Part shown: positions 53,203 through 63,179 of the stretch, one piece after another
Numbering within the stretch: position 1 is the first letter of the stretch
Layout: the number at the start of each line of letters is the position of its first letter
Source: Wolbachia endosymbiont (group B) of Gerris lacustris
GTDB lineage: Bacteria; Pseudomonadota; Alphaproteobacteria; Rickettsiales; Anaplasmataceae
Direction: 5' to 3'
NCBI RefSeq assembly: GCF_964028355.1
Contig: NZ_OZ034761.1
Span: 806,001-870,000 of the forward strand
DNA: 64,000 bases
Made by a program: the position numbers and the translations under genes
The notes under the pieces: model-generated
Databases searched by the model: none
What the model saw: the letters and a program-made list of their open reading frames with translations, nothing else
What the model was told of the DNA's origin: nothing

Positions 53203-56200
53203 ATGTGTATAAATCATAATGTTAATGCTGAGTCTTTATTTAAGCTAGTTGATCAAGGGAATAAGAAAGAGAAAGAAAAAATTAAAGAGTTTATAAAATA
53301 CTTTTACAATTTTGTCTATAATAGCGATCTAAAAGTCAACGATAAATTTCTTTTATACATTGCAGAAGATGCATACAACTTCATTCTTAAAAAAGAAAAA
53401 GAAGAAAGTAAATTGGCAGTAAGTAATGTAAATGATATTTCAGGAATAGAAGGCAATTTCACTATAATTAAAATCACAAATGATGACATGCCTTTTTTAG
53501 TGGATTCTGTAATTTCCACTATTAAATCACACGATTTAACTATATGCTATTATAGTAATAACATAATTAATGTTCAAAGAAAAAATAGCCTAATAGATAG
53601 GATTTGTTCCTTGAAAGAAAGTAATGAAATCAAAGAGTCAGTAATATATGTAATCATTAAAGGCATAAGTGATAGTTTTGTTGATACATTAGAAGAATCT
53701 CTACAAAAGACGCTGAAAGCAGTTAACTGCGTTGTAAAAGACTGGCAGTTGATGCTCAAGAAGCTTCTTGAGCATCCGGCATTGGATGTTGGAGGCAGAG
53801 ATTTTCTAGCTTGGTTGAAAAATAACAATTTTGTATTTTTAGGTTATCAAGAATGCATTGCTAATAAAGATGGAAAGCTTGTTCTAAGTAATGGGGAAAA
53901 TCTCGGTTTAATGAGAGCAAGTGAAGAGTATCAGAATTCATTGATTTTTTCTGAAAGTTTGAATTTTTTATACATACTAAGATCAGACCTAATCTCAATA
54001 GTTCATCGGCGTACTTATATAAATTGTATAGGAGTGAAAGAATTTAATGACCAGGGTAATGTGGTAAAGGAACGGCGTTTTTTCGGGTTATTTACTTCTA
54101 TAGCAGAAGTGCAAGATATTCGAACTATTCCGGTAATAAAGGATAAGGTTACAACAATAGAAAAAAAGGCAGGATTTGTTCCTGATGGCCATAATAATAA
54201 AGCTTTAGTTTCCATTTTACAGGCATTTTCTTGTGATGAATTATTCCAATCAAATGAAGACGAGTTATTTGAAACTTGTACCTCGATCATGTCTCTTGCG
54301 ATTAGACCAAGAGTCAAGTTATTTTTGAGAAAGGTAGGGAACTTTATTAGTTGCATAGTACTGATACCGATGCGTTATGCTAGTGCAAGGCTAATGTTTA
54401 AGATACGTGATATATTAAAAGATGAAACGAATGCGGAAAGTTCAGATATTTATAACAATCACATTATCAATGAATATGATTTGATGAAATTACATGTAGT
54501 ACTAAAGGCCAAAAATGCTAGCGTTTTTGATGATCGTATAGAAAATAAATTAAGAAACATTACAGAAGAATGGGAAGATCGTTTTATAGACAATTTATAT
54601 AATACTTTTAGCACCGTTGAGGACATATTCATCCGCTATTGTAAGGCGTTTCCGATAAGCTACCAAGAGAATTTTGAACCTCATGATGCATATTACGACA
54701 TGAAAAAATTGGAGATAGTAAGGAAGAAAGAAGTAAGTGAGGTTGATTTGAGACTTACTTGTGACAATCTTAACTATCAGTTAAAAGTTTACACTCCAAG
54801 CAATGGTGGTCTTGAATTATCAAAGATATTGAAAATTACTAAGAATTTAGGAGCAAAAATTCTATCTCATAATGGTTATTACATAGAAATCAATGGTGGA
54901 ATATGGATACACCACTTTGTGTTGTCAAGAGTCGATGAGTTAATAAGTGACATTACTCTGAAAGAGCAATTTGAAATAACGCTTGCAAAAGTGTTCAACA
55001 AGAAAATTAAAAATGACTATTTCAACAGTTTGATCATTATTGCTGGGCTCAAATGGAAGGAAGTGCTTCTTATTAGGGTGCTAAGTGCCTATCTAGAGCA
55101 GACGTTATTTAACTATAACCCAGAATATATCCAAAAAGTGGTCTCAGAGTACCCAAAAATAGTGAAATATCTGATACAGCTATTTCGTGCAAGATTCAAT
55201 CCTAATATAGATATTGATAGAGCAGAAACTACTAACATTTTCCAGGAAAAAATTGAAGAACTACTAAAAGAGATCAGCAACGTTTCACATGATTACGTTT
55301 TGCGTTCGATATTTAACTTGATAATGGCAATTGTGAGAACCAGTTATTATCAAGATGATAAGCCATACTTATCTATCAAATTTGATTCAAGTAAAATAAA
55401 TGGTTTACCTGACCCGCGCCCATACCGTGAATTGTATGTTTATTCAAACCTTTTTGAGGGAATACATCTAAGAGGAGGGAAGTTGGCTCGTGGTGGTTTG
55501 AGGTGGTCGGATAGGACGGAAGATTTTCGCACTGAAGTTTTGGGACTCATGAAAGCCCAGATGACAAAAAATGCGGTTATTGTACCTGTTGGTGCAAAGG
55601 GTGGGTTTGTAATTAAGCAAGTTTATAAAGACAAAGATACTTTAAGAGAGAAAGGTGTTGAGTGTTATAAGAATTTTATCAGAGGAATGCTTGATATTAC
55701 TGATAATGTGGTTGATGGTAAAATAATTCCACCAAAGAATATCATTAGATATGACGAAGATGATCCATATTTGGTAGTTGCAGCAGATAAAGGTACTGCT
55801 TCATTTTCTGATTATGCCAACCAAATAGCCTCTGAATATAATTTTTGGCTTGGAGATGCATTTGCATCTGGTGGATCAGCAGGTTATGACCATAAAAAGA
55901 TGGGTATTACAGCAAAAGGTGCGTGGATTGCAGCACAAAGGCATTTTTGGAGAATGAATAGGGATATTTGCCAGGATGCAACTGTAATTGGGATTGGAGA
56001 TATGGCTGGCGATCTATTTGGAAACGGCATGCTGCTTTCAAAAAATATACATTTAATCGGCGCATTTAACCATATGCATATTTTTATTGACCCAAACCCT
56101 GATGCAGAAAAGAGTTTCGCAGAGCGTAAACGCCTTTTTGAGTTACCATTTTCAACTTGGATGGATTATAACAAAGATTTGATTTCTAAGGGTGGAGGAG

Positions 56201-57837
56201 TATTTGAGCGTAGCAGCAAGCAAGTAAATATTTCTCAAGAAATGAAAAAGTGCTTTGATATAACGGAAGATATGTTATCTCCAAATGACTTGATCCGATA
56301 TCTGCTAAAAGCAAAAGTGGACTTCATATGGAATGGAGGAATTGGTACATTTGTCAAGGCAAAGAGTGAAAGCCATAGCATAGTTGGTGATAAAGCAAAC
56401 GATGAGTTGAGAGTAAATGGTCAGGATATTAGAGCTTCTATGTTTATAGAGGGCGGCAATCTTGGTTGCACACAGCTTGGAAGGGTAGAGTATGCTAAAA
56501 TAGGTGGGTATATCAATGCAGATTTTGTTGATAATTCAGCAGGAGTAATATGTTCTGACCTTGAAGTTAATATCAAAATTGCTTTTATGAAAGGAAGGAA
56601 AATTTCCTTAGAAAAAAGGAATGAAATACTGGCTAGCATGATAGATGAAGTTGCATTTAAGGTACTTGAAAACCATAATAGGATTGAAACAAAAGCATTG
56701 CTCCTTGAGTGCTTGCAAGCTAAAGAAAGATTGGAACAGCACCATAGATTATTACTCAATTTAGAGAAATCTGGTTTATTAAATCGAGATGTAGAATTTC
56801 TTCCAGATGAAGAAGAGGTAGCGAGAATGTTAGAAGGCTTCAGTTCTCCTCAGCTTTCTGTTCTGATGTCTTATTCAAGAACAGCAATAAAAAATGAAAT
56901 TATATACTCTGAGCTACCTGAAAAAGATTTCTTGTGCCGTGATTACTTACTAAATTACTTTCCACAAAAGATGGTAACAGAGTTCAAGGATTCCATATTG
57001 AAACACCAACTTCGCAGGGAAATTATTTCCACTTGCATTGCAAATGATGTAATAAATAGGATGGGCTGTATATTTATTAATAATTTGGTTGAGAGTACTG
57101 GCATTAAAGTATATGAAGCAGTTAACATATATATTGTTATTAATCACCTATATAATTTAAATAGCCTTTGGCAGGGAATTGATGAATTAGATGGAAAAAT
57201 TGATGCAGATTCGTACTTGCAAGTAGTGAGAAGCGTGCAAAAATTTATTGGTAGAGTATCATTTTGGTTAGTAAAAAATCTTGGTGAGCTTAATCTTGCA
57301 GAGCTAGATGATATTACAAAATTTAGGGGTACAATTGAAACTTTAGGCCATGATATTTTAGATGATCGCCTATTAAAGATCTATAATCATGGATTAACCT
57401 CTTTGATAGAGCTTAACATAAATAAAGATCTAGCAAAAAGAGTTGCTGATCTACGTATTCTTATTTATGCGCTGGACGTTATATCTATTGCTGAACAGAC
57501 ATCTTTATCTATTTTTGAAGCTGGTAGAATATACTTTGAATTAAAGTCGCTACTAAAATTCTATATGATTAGAACATTTGCTGTCAAGATGAAAAGCCAT
57601 TCTTCCTATTGGGATCGCAGCTTAATAAATGACTTATTGGATGATTTAAGCAATTATCATCATAAGCTAGCCGTTAAAGTTATAAAAGCTGCTGATAATC
57701 ATGTACAAACTTGGGTTCTTAATGATAAGGATGATATAGAACGTTACAATAGTTTTTTAGATGAGATGGTTGCTTCTAAACTTGATTTGAGTAAATTAAT
57801 ACTCATAATCAGGAGAGTTAAAGTACTTGCTTCATAG
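53203..57837 (+). CDS. NAD-specific glutamate dehydrogenase (large bacterial type)
   Basis: Converts glutamate to 2-oxoglutarate and ammonia, feeding amino-acid carbon into the TCA cycle. The protein is 1544 aa, typical of the 180-kDa class. N-terminal ACT-like regulatory part, then the catalytic part: GGKLARGGLRWSDR near residue 760, KNAVIVPVGAKGGFVIK with the catalytic-type Lys, and GIGDMAGDLFGNGML near 930 (NAD site). No lesion seen. It starts 27 bases after clpB. Confidence 0.93.
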   Translation: MCINHNVNAESLFKLVDQGNKKEKEKIKEFIKYFYNFVYNSDLKVNDKFLLYIAEDAYNFILKKEKEESKLAVSNVNDISGIEGNFTIIKITNDDMPFLVDSVISTIKSHDLTICYYSNNIINVQRKNSLIDRICSLKESNEIKESVIYVIIKGISDSFVDTLEESLQKTLKAVNCVVKDWQLMLKKLLEHPALDVGGRDFLAWLKNNNFVFLGYQECIANKDGKLVLSNGENLGLMRASEEYQNSLIFSESLNFLYILRSDLISIVHRRTYINCIGVKEFNDQGNVVKERRFFGLFTSIAEVQDIRTIPVIKDKVTTIEKKAGFVPDGHNNKALVSILQAFSCDELFQSNEDELFETCTSIMSLAIRPRVKLFLRKVGNFISCIVLIPMRYASARLMFKIRDILKDETNAESSDIYNNHIINEYDLMKLHVVLKAKNASVFDDRIENKLRNITEEWEDRFIDNLYNTFSTVEDIFIRYCKAFPISYQENFEPHDAYYDMKKLEIVRKKEVSEVDLRLTCDNLNYQLKVYTPSNGGLELSKILKITKNLGAKILSHNGYYIEINGGIWIHHFVLSRVDELISDITLKEQFEITLAKVFNKKIKNDYFNSLIIIAGLKWKEVLLIRVLSAYLEQTLFNYNPEYIQKVVSEYPKIVKYLIQLFRARFNPNIDIDRAETTNIFQEKIEELLKEISNVSHDYVLRSIFNLIMAIVRTSYYQDDKPYLSIKFDSSKINGLPDPRPYRELYVYSNLFEGIHLRGGKLARGGLRWSDRTEDFRTEVLGLMKAQMTKNAVIVPVGAKGGFVIKQVYKDKDTLREKGVECYKNFIRGMLDITDNVVDGKIIPPKNIIRYDEDDPYLVVAADKGTASFSDYANQIASEYNFWLGDAFASGGSAGYDHKKMGITAKGAWIAAQRHFWRMNRDICQDATVIGIGDMAGDLFGNGMLLSKNIHLIGAFNHMHIFIDPNPDAEKSFAERKRLFELPFSTWMDYNKDLISKGGGVFERSSKQVNISQEMKKCFDITEDMLSPNDLIRYLLKAKVDFIWNGGIGTFVKAKSESHSIVGDKANDELRVNGQDIRASMFIEGGNLGCTQLGRVEYAKIGGYINADFVDNSAGVICSDLEVNIKIAFMKGRKISLEKRNEILASMIDEVAFKVLENHNRIETKALLLECLQAKERLEQHHRLLLNLEKSGLLNRDVEFLPDEEEVARMLEGFSSPQLSVLMSYSRTAIKNEIIYSELPEKDFLCRDYLLNYFPQKMVTEFKDSILKHQLRREIISTCIANDVINRMGCIFINNLVESTGIKVYEAVNIYIVINHLYNLNSLWQGIDELDGKIDADSYLQVVRSVQKFIGRVSFWLVKNLGELNLAELDDITKFRGTIETLGHDILDDRLLKIYNHGLTSLIELNINKDLAKRVADLRILIYALDVISIAEQTSLSIFEAGRIYFELKSLLKFYMIRTFAVKMKSHSSYWDRSLINDLLDDLSNYHHKLAVKVIKAADNHVQTWVLNDKDDIERYNSFLDEMVASKLDLSKLILIIRRVKVLAS

Positions 57838-57841
57838 GAAA

Positions 57842-58132
57842 ATGTTTAATATAGGTCTTTCAGAAATTTTAGTTGTAGCTTTAGTGAGTATAATTGTTCT
57901 TGATAAAAGTAAAGTACCTGTATTTCTTAATCTTATTAAAAATATATATAGGTATTTTGTGGTTGTAAAATCAAGAGTTAGGAAATTGTTGAAGGATACT
58001 GGAATTAAAGAATTATATGAAGAGCATAACGTTAAAAAAGTCAATTACATAATTGGTGAAGATGGCAAGCTTTATCCTACTTACAATGTAGATAATACAA
58101 AAAATGACAGCAAAAATCCTAGTAGTAGATGA
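57842..58132 (+). CDS. tatB: Sec-independent translocase protein TatB
   Basis: The protein is 96 aa from ATG 57842, with AGGA before it. Short N-terminus with MFNIGLSEILVVALVSIIVL, the TatA/B membrane helix with a Glu at position 8, then a hinge and amphipathic basic helix (KNIYRYFVVVKSRVRKLLKD). TatB fits better than TatA by the Glu and length. The start overlaps nothing of GDH beyond 3 bases; the end overlaps pleD. Confidence 0.82.
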   Translation: MFNIGLSEILVVALVSIIVLDKSKVPVFLNLIKNIYRYFVVVKSRVRKLLKDTGIKELYEEHNVKKVNYIIGEDGKLYPTYNVDNTKNDSKNPSSR

Positions 58133-59480
58133 TATACCATCTAATGTTAAGCTTTTGGAGGCTCAGCTAAAAGCAGAATACTATACAGTTATTGTAGCTC
58201 ATGATGGCGAGGAGGCGATAGATTTAGTAGCGGAACAGCAGCCAGATATTATCTTACTTGATGTCATGATGCCAAAAATGAGTGGTTTTGAGGTTTGTAA
58301 GCAGCTAAAGAATGATCCCTTAACGACTTATATTCCAATAATTATGGTAACTGCGCTGCATGACACTCATGATAGAGTGCAAGGAATTAATGCTGGTGCG
58401 GATGACTTTCTAACTAAGCCGATAGATGAAACTGCTTTATCTGCAAGAATTAAGTCTCTTGTACGCTTAAAGATGATAATAGATGAGTTGTGCTTGAGAG
58501 GAGAAACTAATGCTGAGATTGGTGGAGTAGCAGAAAGCAGTATTATGGATTATTCTAATCAGATTTTTGATGCTAACATACTTGTTGTAGATGAAGACAC
58601 CTTTCAAGCAGAGCAGATACATAATGTTCTAAAGCAACGCTTCAGATCAATTAAAATACTGCACGATCCAAAAGAAGCATTGAAGGTTGGTATTAAGGAT
58701 AATTACGACCTGATTATTTCTGACATGCAATTTTCAAAAACTGACGGCCTACGTTTGTGTTCTAAGTTTCGTAGTAAAGTAGAAACACGTTATACACCAA
58801 TTCTGATCCTTTCTGAAGATTATGATAAAAGCAATTTAGTAAAGGCACTTGATGTAGGTGCTAATGATTATTTAACAGTACCTTTAGATGAGAGTGAATT
58901 AATAGCTAGGGTTAATTCGCAAGTGAAACGCAAAAGATATCAAGATGCCTTGAGAATGAATTTATTTAATAATGTGGAGATGTCTATAAAGGATCCATTA
59001 ACTAACTGTTATAATAGAAGATATTTTGATGCACACTTAAGAAATATTGTTAAGGATTCTTTGGAAAAAGATAGAAGTTTATCTCTTATGATACTTGATA
59101 TAGATTATTTTAAGATGGTGAATGATAACTTTGGGCATAATGCTGGAGATGAACTTTTAAAGGAAATACAGAAAAGAATTTCTGAAAATATCAGAGTGAC
59201 AGATTTACTAGCTAGGTTTGGTGGTGAGGAATTTGTTGTTGTAATGCCAGATACCAATGTATCAGGTGCGTGTACTATTGCAGAGAGAATAAGAAAAATT
59301 ATTGCCAAAGAACCTTTTATACTTGTGGGTAAAAATACAACCCATAATGTAACTGTGAGCATTGGAATTTCAGCAATGCAAAGATCTGACCTTGATGATG
59401 TTAAAAAATTTATAGTACGTGCTGACAAATATTTATATAAAGCAAAAAACAGTGGTAGAAATAGAGTGGTTACTGGTTGA
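58104..59480 (+). CDS. pleD: PleD-type response regulator/diguanylate cyclase
   Basis: Makes cyclic di-GMP when phosphorylated. The protein is 458 aa. First receiver domain with VVDD and phospho-acceptor Asp in IILLDVMMPKMSG, second receiver (about 155-270, LIISDMQFSKTDG), then GGDEF domain with RFGGEEFVVVMP near 373. The active-site motif is intact (GGEEF). Overlaps tatB by 29 bases. In Anaplasmataceae it is normally the only such enzyme, paired with PleC; no PleC is in this window. Confidence 0.93.
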   Translation: MTAKILVVDDIPSNVKLLEAQLKAEYYTVIVAHDGEEAIDLVAEQQPDIILLDVMMPKMSGFEVCKQLKNDPLTTYIPIIMVTALHDTHDRVQGINAGADDFLTKPIDETALSARIKSLVRLKMIIDELCLRGETNAEIGGVAESSIMDYSNQIFDANILVVDEDTFQAEQIHNVLKQRFRSIKILHDPKEALKVGIKDNYDLIISDMQFSKTDGLRLCSKFRSKVETRYTPILILSEDYDKSNLVKALDVGANDYLTVPLDESELIARVNSQVKRKRYQDALRMNLFNNVEMSIKDPLTNCYNRRYFDAHLRNIVKDSLEKDRSLSLMILDIDYFKMVNDNFGHNAGDELLKEIQKRISENIRVTDLLARFGGEEFVVVMPDTNVSGACTIAERIRKIIAKEPFILVGKNTTHNVTVSIGISAMQRSDLDDVKKFIVRADKYLYKAKNSGRNRVVTG

Positions 59481-59502
59481 AGTTCTTTCAAATAGGTAGT
59501 AA

Positions 59503-60231
59503 CTAAGATTCAAATGATAGCATAAAATTTCTCAACTCTGGAAATTTTGCATTTAACTGCAGAAATAGATATTTATTTAAAAAATACCCTGTAATTTTTA
59601 GTCCTAGTCTGAATTCTTGATATGAGTAGCTGTTTTGTAGGTTGTTATTGTATACATCATGCAACATCTGTGGAAAAGGTAGTAGTTTATCTGCATAACA
59701 GTCACCTACTTTTTTTGACACTGCTCTACCAGTTTTTGGAGAAATAAATTGTAGATTTTCTTTCACACCTGTTACAGCACATTTTGATAGGTCTAACTTA
59801 AATCCAAGTTGCGCAAGAAGGAGAAGCTCTAAGTTAAGGTAATGACTTTGCCAAGATTGGCTATTGTGTTTTATTACATCGATGAAGTGTCTAAAATTAT
59901 CATACAACTTGATACAGGCTTCACTTTCTGGAAGCACTTTTTCTAATATAGACGAGAAAGAAACAATAGCAATGCTTTTTAACCTATCTTGAAAGAAATG
60001 ATGAAATGGAGATTCAATCAATTCGCACTTTAAAAAACCTAGATTTTCAGGTAGCTTAGCACTCCATTCTGCATGTAATAGATTACTTATTTGAAACTTA
60101 TAATTGCTATTGTTTGTTAACCTAGTTAATCCTCTGCACTTTCCATGATTTTTTGTGAATAGAGAAAGAATTAAATTTTTATCACCGTATTTTTTAGCAG
60201 CTATAATAACACCTTCATCTTTCCATCTCAT
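59503..60231 (-). CDS. recO: DNA repair protein RecO
   Basis: Loads RecA with RecF and RecR in recombinational repair. The protein is 242 aa. OB-fold start MRWKDEGVIIAAKKYGDKNLIL, helical middle, and a C-terminal part with LAQLGFKLDLSKCAVTG (the first half of the zinc-like region, degenerate to one Cys). RecO is of interest here because the window shows many recombination scars. Confidence 0.92.
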   Translation of the reverse strand: MRWKDEGVIIAAKKYGDKNLILSLFTKNHGKCRGLTRLTNNSNYKFQISNLLHAEWSAKLPENLGFLKCELIESPFHHFFQDRLKSIAIVSFSSILEKVLPESEACIKLYDNFRHFIDVIKHNSQSWQSHYLNLELLLLAQLGFKLDLSKCAVTGVKENLQFISPKTGRAVSKKVGDCYADKLLPFPQMLHDVYNNNLQNSYSYQEFRLGLKITGYFLNKYLFLQLNAKFPELRNFMLSFES

Positions 60232-60319
60232 TTAGGGTATATTGACCGTATGATATTATAGAGATAGTAAAATTAGTGTAGCAAATTTGAGTTTAAGTCA
60301 ACTGAAATATATTGACTTT

Positions 60320-60955
60320 ATGTGCAATATTAGCTTTAAACCAGTAAAACAAGCTGCTCAACATATGCGCCCTCTCTATTTTAATTATATTCTTCTTTTG
60401 TCTCTATGTTATTTTTTGCTTTTTTCAATGAAAGCCCAAACGGATGATTCGTCAGTTATTCCTATACCACAAAGAAAAAAAGAATTAGTTGAGGTAGTAC
60501 AACCGAGGCAAATTATTGAAATACAGGAAATTGATGAGGGTATTCCAATTCCCAAAAGAAAAAAGGGTGTAGAAAGAAAGCTAAGAGAAGACATCAAAGA
60601 GGTGAAAAATGAAATAAGAGATAAGAAAAACATTGAGAACAAAGATGATGAATTGGTTGTAACAGAAATTATTAATTCTATAAGGGATAAACTGACAGAG
60701 TGTTGGAGCATTCCTGAGGGCATAGTTTATAAAGAAAATTTTAGTATAAAAATTAACTTATTATTATCCAGTAAAGGCGAGATCGTTGTAGCCAACGTAG
60801 CAGATAGTAGTTCTTATCAAAATAATCCTCTTTTTAGATCAGCAGCAGATAATGCAATGCGTGCAGTGTATAAATGTAGCCCGCTAATTGGCTTACCTGC
60901 TGAGCAGCATCACATTTGGCGTGAAGTCACGTTAGATTTTATTCTAAATAGGTGA
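60320..60955 (+). CDS. TolA-like periplasmic protein
   Basis: One N-terminal membrane helix (NYILLLSLCYFLLFSM), then a charged linker with repeated PIP(Q/K)RKK motifs and a Lys/Glu helix, then a TolA/TonB C-terminal fold: INSIRDKLTECWSIPEG, SIKINLLLSSKGEIV, FRSAADNAMRAV. It would span the periplasm to link inner membrane and Pal/TolB. The start is unsure: TTG 60287, ATG 60320 and ATG 60365 are all in frame with no clear ribosome site; the last begins just before the helix. Confidence 0.72.
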   Translation: MCNISFKPVKQAAQHMRPLYFNYILLLSLCYFLLFSMKAQTDDSSVIPIPQRKKELVEVVQPRQIIEIQEIDEGIPIPKRKKGVERKLREDIKEVKNEIRDKKNIENKDDELVVTEIINSIRDKLTECWSIPEGIVYKENFSIKINLLLSSKGEIVVANVADSSSYQNNPLFRSAADNAMRAVYKCSPLIGLPAEQHHIWREVTLDFILNR

Positions 60956-61007
60956 ATTTACGTTACCTAAATTAGTTACTTGTGATGAAAAATGGATCAG
61001 CAAATTT

Positions 61008-61346
61008 TCAATCAACAACAGCTAAAGACCTTTTTGCAACGTTGATTTCTCTTATATCTGTAACTTCATCATTCTGATTAAACGAAATTTGCAGAGACTT
61101 ACTACTGTACTTCCTTTTTCCCAAGAAGTTAGCTTGTTTAATTTTATATGAGACATAGTACCAAATATTTTCGTCGAACTTTGATACTAATGTTGGCGAT
61201 CCTAAAGTATGAACCACTTTTTCTCTATCATCACCTACTTTTATTTTGCTCCACAGTTCAACATTAATACCAGGAACTCCGTGATTATAGATAGTGTGCA
61301 TGCAGCCTACTGAAAACAGTAAAACTGAAAATATTAATACTCGCAT
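61008..61346 (-). CDS. bamE: Outer-membrane assembly lipoprotein BamE
   Basis: Part of the BAM complex that inserts outer-membrane beta-barrels. The protein is 112 aa. Signal peptide with lipobox LLFSVGC (Cys about residue 15), then the SmpA/OmlA fold: IKVGDDREKVVHTLGSPTL and ENIWYYVSYK. Length and motifs fit. Confidence 0.88.
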   Translation of the reverse strand: MRVLIFSVLLFSVGCMHTIYNHGVPGINVELWSKIKVGDDREKVVHTLGSPTLVSKFDENIWYYVSYKIKQANFLGKRKYSSKSLQISFNQNDEVTDIREINVAKRSLAVVD

Positions 61347-61417
61347 TTTGTCAATTAATTATTTGAAATCATGATACACTGATAAACTATCTGTCGTCAA
61401 ATTTCAAAAAAGTTAAA

Positions 61418-61448
61418 TTGACTGATTCTCAATATCATTTAATATAAT
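61418..61448 (+). promoter_or_regulatory. Possible nrdB promoter
   Basis: TTGACT (61418-61423) and TATAAT (61443-61448), spacer 19 bases, longer than the ideal 17. An AATATA two bases earlier gives 17. Confidence 0.4.
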
Positions 61449-61475
61449 ATTTACTTCAAAATAATTAGGTATCTT

Positions 61476-62471
61476 ATGTCATTGCTAGAAGCAGATCCAA
61501 TATACAAGCCTTTTAATTATCCTTGGGCATATGATGCGTGGTTGCAGCAACAAAGGATACACTGGATACCTGAAGAAGTTCCGCTTGCTGATGATGTGAA
61601 AGATTGGAAAACTAAACTTTCGAATGTAGAGAAAAATTTATTGACCCAGATTTTTAGGTTTTTTACTCAAGCAGATATTGAAGTAAATAACTGCTATATG
61701 AGGCATTATTCAAATATATTTAAGCCAACAGAAATATGTATGATGCTTGCAAGCTTTTCCAATATGGAGACTATACACATTGCAGCCTATTCATACCTTC
61801 TAGATACGATTGGCATGCCAGAAAGTGAATATCAAGCATTCTTAAAATATGATGCTATGAGAAAGAAGTATGAATACATGTTAGAATTTGAGGAAAGTAA
61901 AAAGCACGATAAAAAACATGTTGCTAAAACTTTAGCAGTATTTGGTGCCTTCACTGAAGGGTTGCAGTTATTTGCATCATTTGCAATTTTGCTCAATTTT
62001 CAACGTTTTGGAAAAATGAAAGGTATGGGGCAAATAATTGCTTGGTCAGCACGTGACGAAACCTTGCACACCAATTCAATTATCAATTTGTTCAATACGT
62101 TTATTAAAGAGAATAATGAAATTTGGAATGATGAGTTCAAAGAAGAATTATATTCTGTATGTCGCACTATTGTTGAACTTGAAGATGAATTTATAAGTCT
62201 TGCTTTTGATTTAGGAGATGTTGAAGGGCTATCTGCAGAGGAAGTGCGCAATTATATACGTTACATAGCAAACAGAAGGTTAACGCAATTAGGTCTTAAA
62301 TCTATATATAATGTTAAAGATAACCCTATTCCGTGGCTTGATGAAATACTAAATGGCGTGGAACATACAAATTTCTTTGAAAATAGAGTAACAGAGTATA
62401 GCCGTGCAGCAACTCAAGGCACTTGGGAGGAAGCTTTTGCTAAAAACGATACAAAAAGTGAAGAGCAGTAA
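61476..62471 (+). CDS. nrdB: Ribonucleoside-diphosphate reductase beta subunit
   Basis: Carries the tyrosyl radical for making dNTPs. The protein is 331 aa. Diiron ligands are visible: FFTQADIEV, FSNMETIHI (E..H), EGLQLFASFA and SARDETLHT (E..H). A Tyr next to the first site (AAYSYLLD) is the likely radical residue. Intact. The nrdA gene is not in this window. Confidence 0.95.
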   Translation: MSLLEADPIYKPFNYPWAYDAWLQQQRIHWIPEEVPLADDVKDWKTKLSNVEKNLLTQIFRFFTQADIEVNNCYMRHYSNIFKPTEICMMLASFSNMETIHIAAYSYLLDTIGMPESEYQAFLKYDAMRKKYEYMLEFEESKKHDKKHVAKTLAVFGAFTEGLQLFASFAILLNFQRFGKMKGMGQIIAWSARDETLHTNSIINLFNTFIKENNEIWNDEFKEELYSVCRTIVELEDEFISLAFDLGDVEGLSAEEVRNYIRYIANRRLTQLGLKSIYNVKDNPIPWLDEILNGVEHTNFFENRVTEYSRAATQGTWEEAFAKNDTKSEEQ

Positions 62472-62832
62472 CTTCACCCTTTTTTATCGTTTCAACGGAA
62501 GCTTGCGCTCAATTGACTTCTCTCGTGCCTTTATTCGCCTTCTAGAGCTCATTTGCGCCTGCACAGGTTCTGTCGCATCTATAAATCAATCCACTTTTTC
62601 ACAAAATATTTTCAACAAAAACGTAAGTCAATTAGTATCACAAAAGTTTTAATTATTTACTTTTCCAAAAAACATAAAAAAGATCGTATATTTGTGAGAA
62701 CAAGCTGCGTAAAAATAAGGTTATAAAAATAGAATTTTGAAATCCTTGGAAAAAAGTTACACAAAACAGTTCGTATGTAGATTTAGCGAAAGTAAGGCAA
62801 TATAGCTGATTTTAGCGTATGGTAGAATCGCC
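62472..62832. other. Intergenic region with a G+C-richer insert
   Basis: 62495-62585 is richer in G+C than its surroundings and carries coding-like runs on the plus strand broken by stops (QLTSLVPLFAF, SSFAPAQVLSHL). It looks like a small repeat or gene relic. No intact gene found. Confidence 0.3.
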
Positions 62833-62938
62833 ATATAAAAAAGTTCATATGTATCACTTGGTAGACCAATGCATCCCAAGAAAAACACTTCTCACTTTTC
62901 TTGGTTTTGACCACTGGAAATGGTTATATTACTTAATT
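62833..62938. repeat. Non-coding repeat, copy B (partner at 315-420)
   Basis: It contains a perfect hairpin CCAAGAAAA (62876-62884) with TTTTCTTGG (62896-62904), only partly kept in copy A. No open frame. 62939-63179 is AT-rich with no gene seen. Confidence 0.45.
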
Positions 62939-63179
62939 TATTAGCGATATATAATATTAAATTAATATTAATTCATTCAACAATAAGTATTAAGATAAAC
63001 TTATAAAAACAGAATTTAAAACAAATAAAACATCATGTATCGAGCATATTTAAGAGGCTCTTATTGAAAGTTATTGGAAGAATTTTCTACAATATTACTG
63101 GCCCTTTAATTTAACCAACAAGTAACAAAAACTTTTATAGGGATCACAGCAAGTAATCCTTTTGTACCTTTTAGTGGAC

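Noticed and set aside
62404..62652. 82-codon frame overlapping the nrdB end
   Set aside because: It begins inside nrdB in another frame and has no ribosome site.
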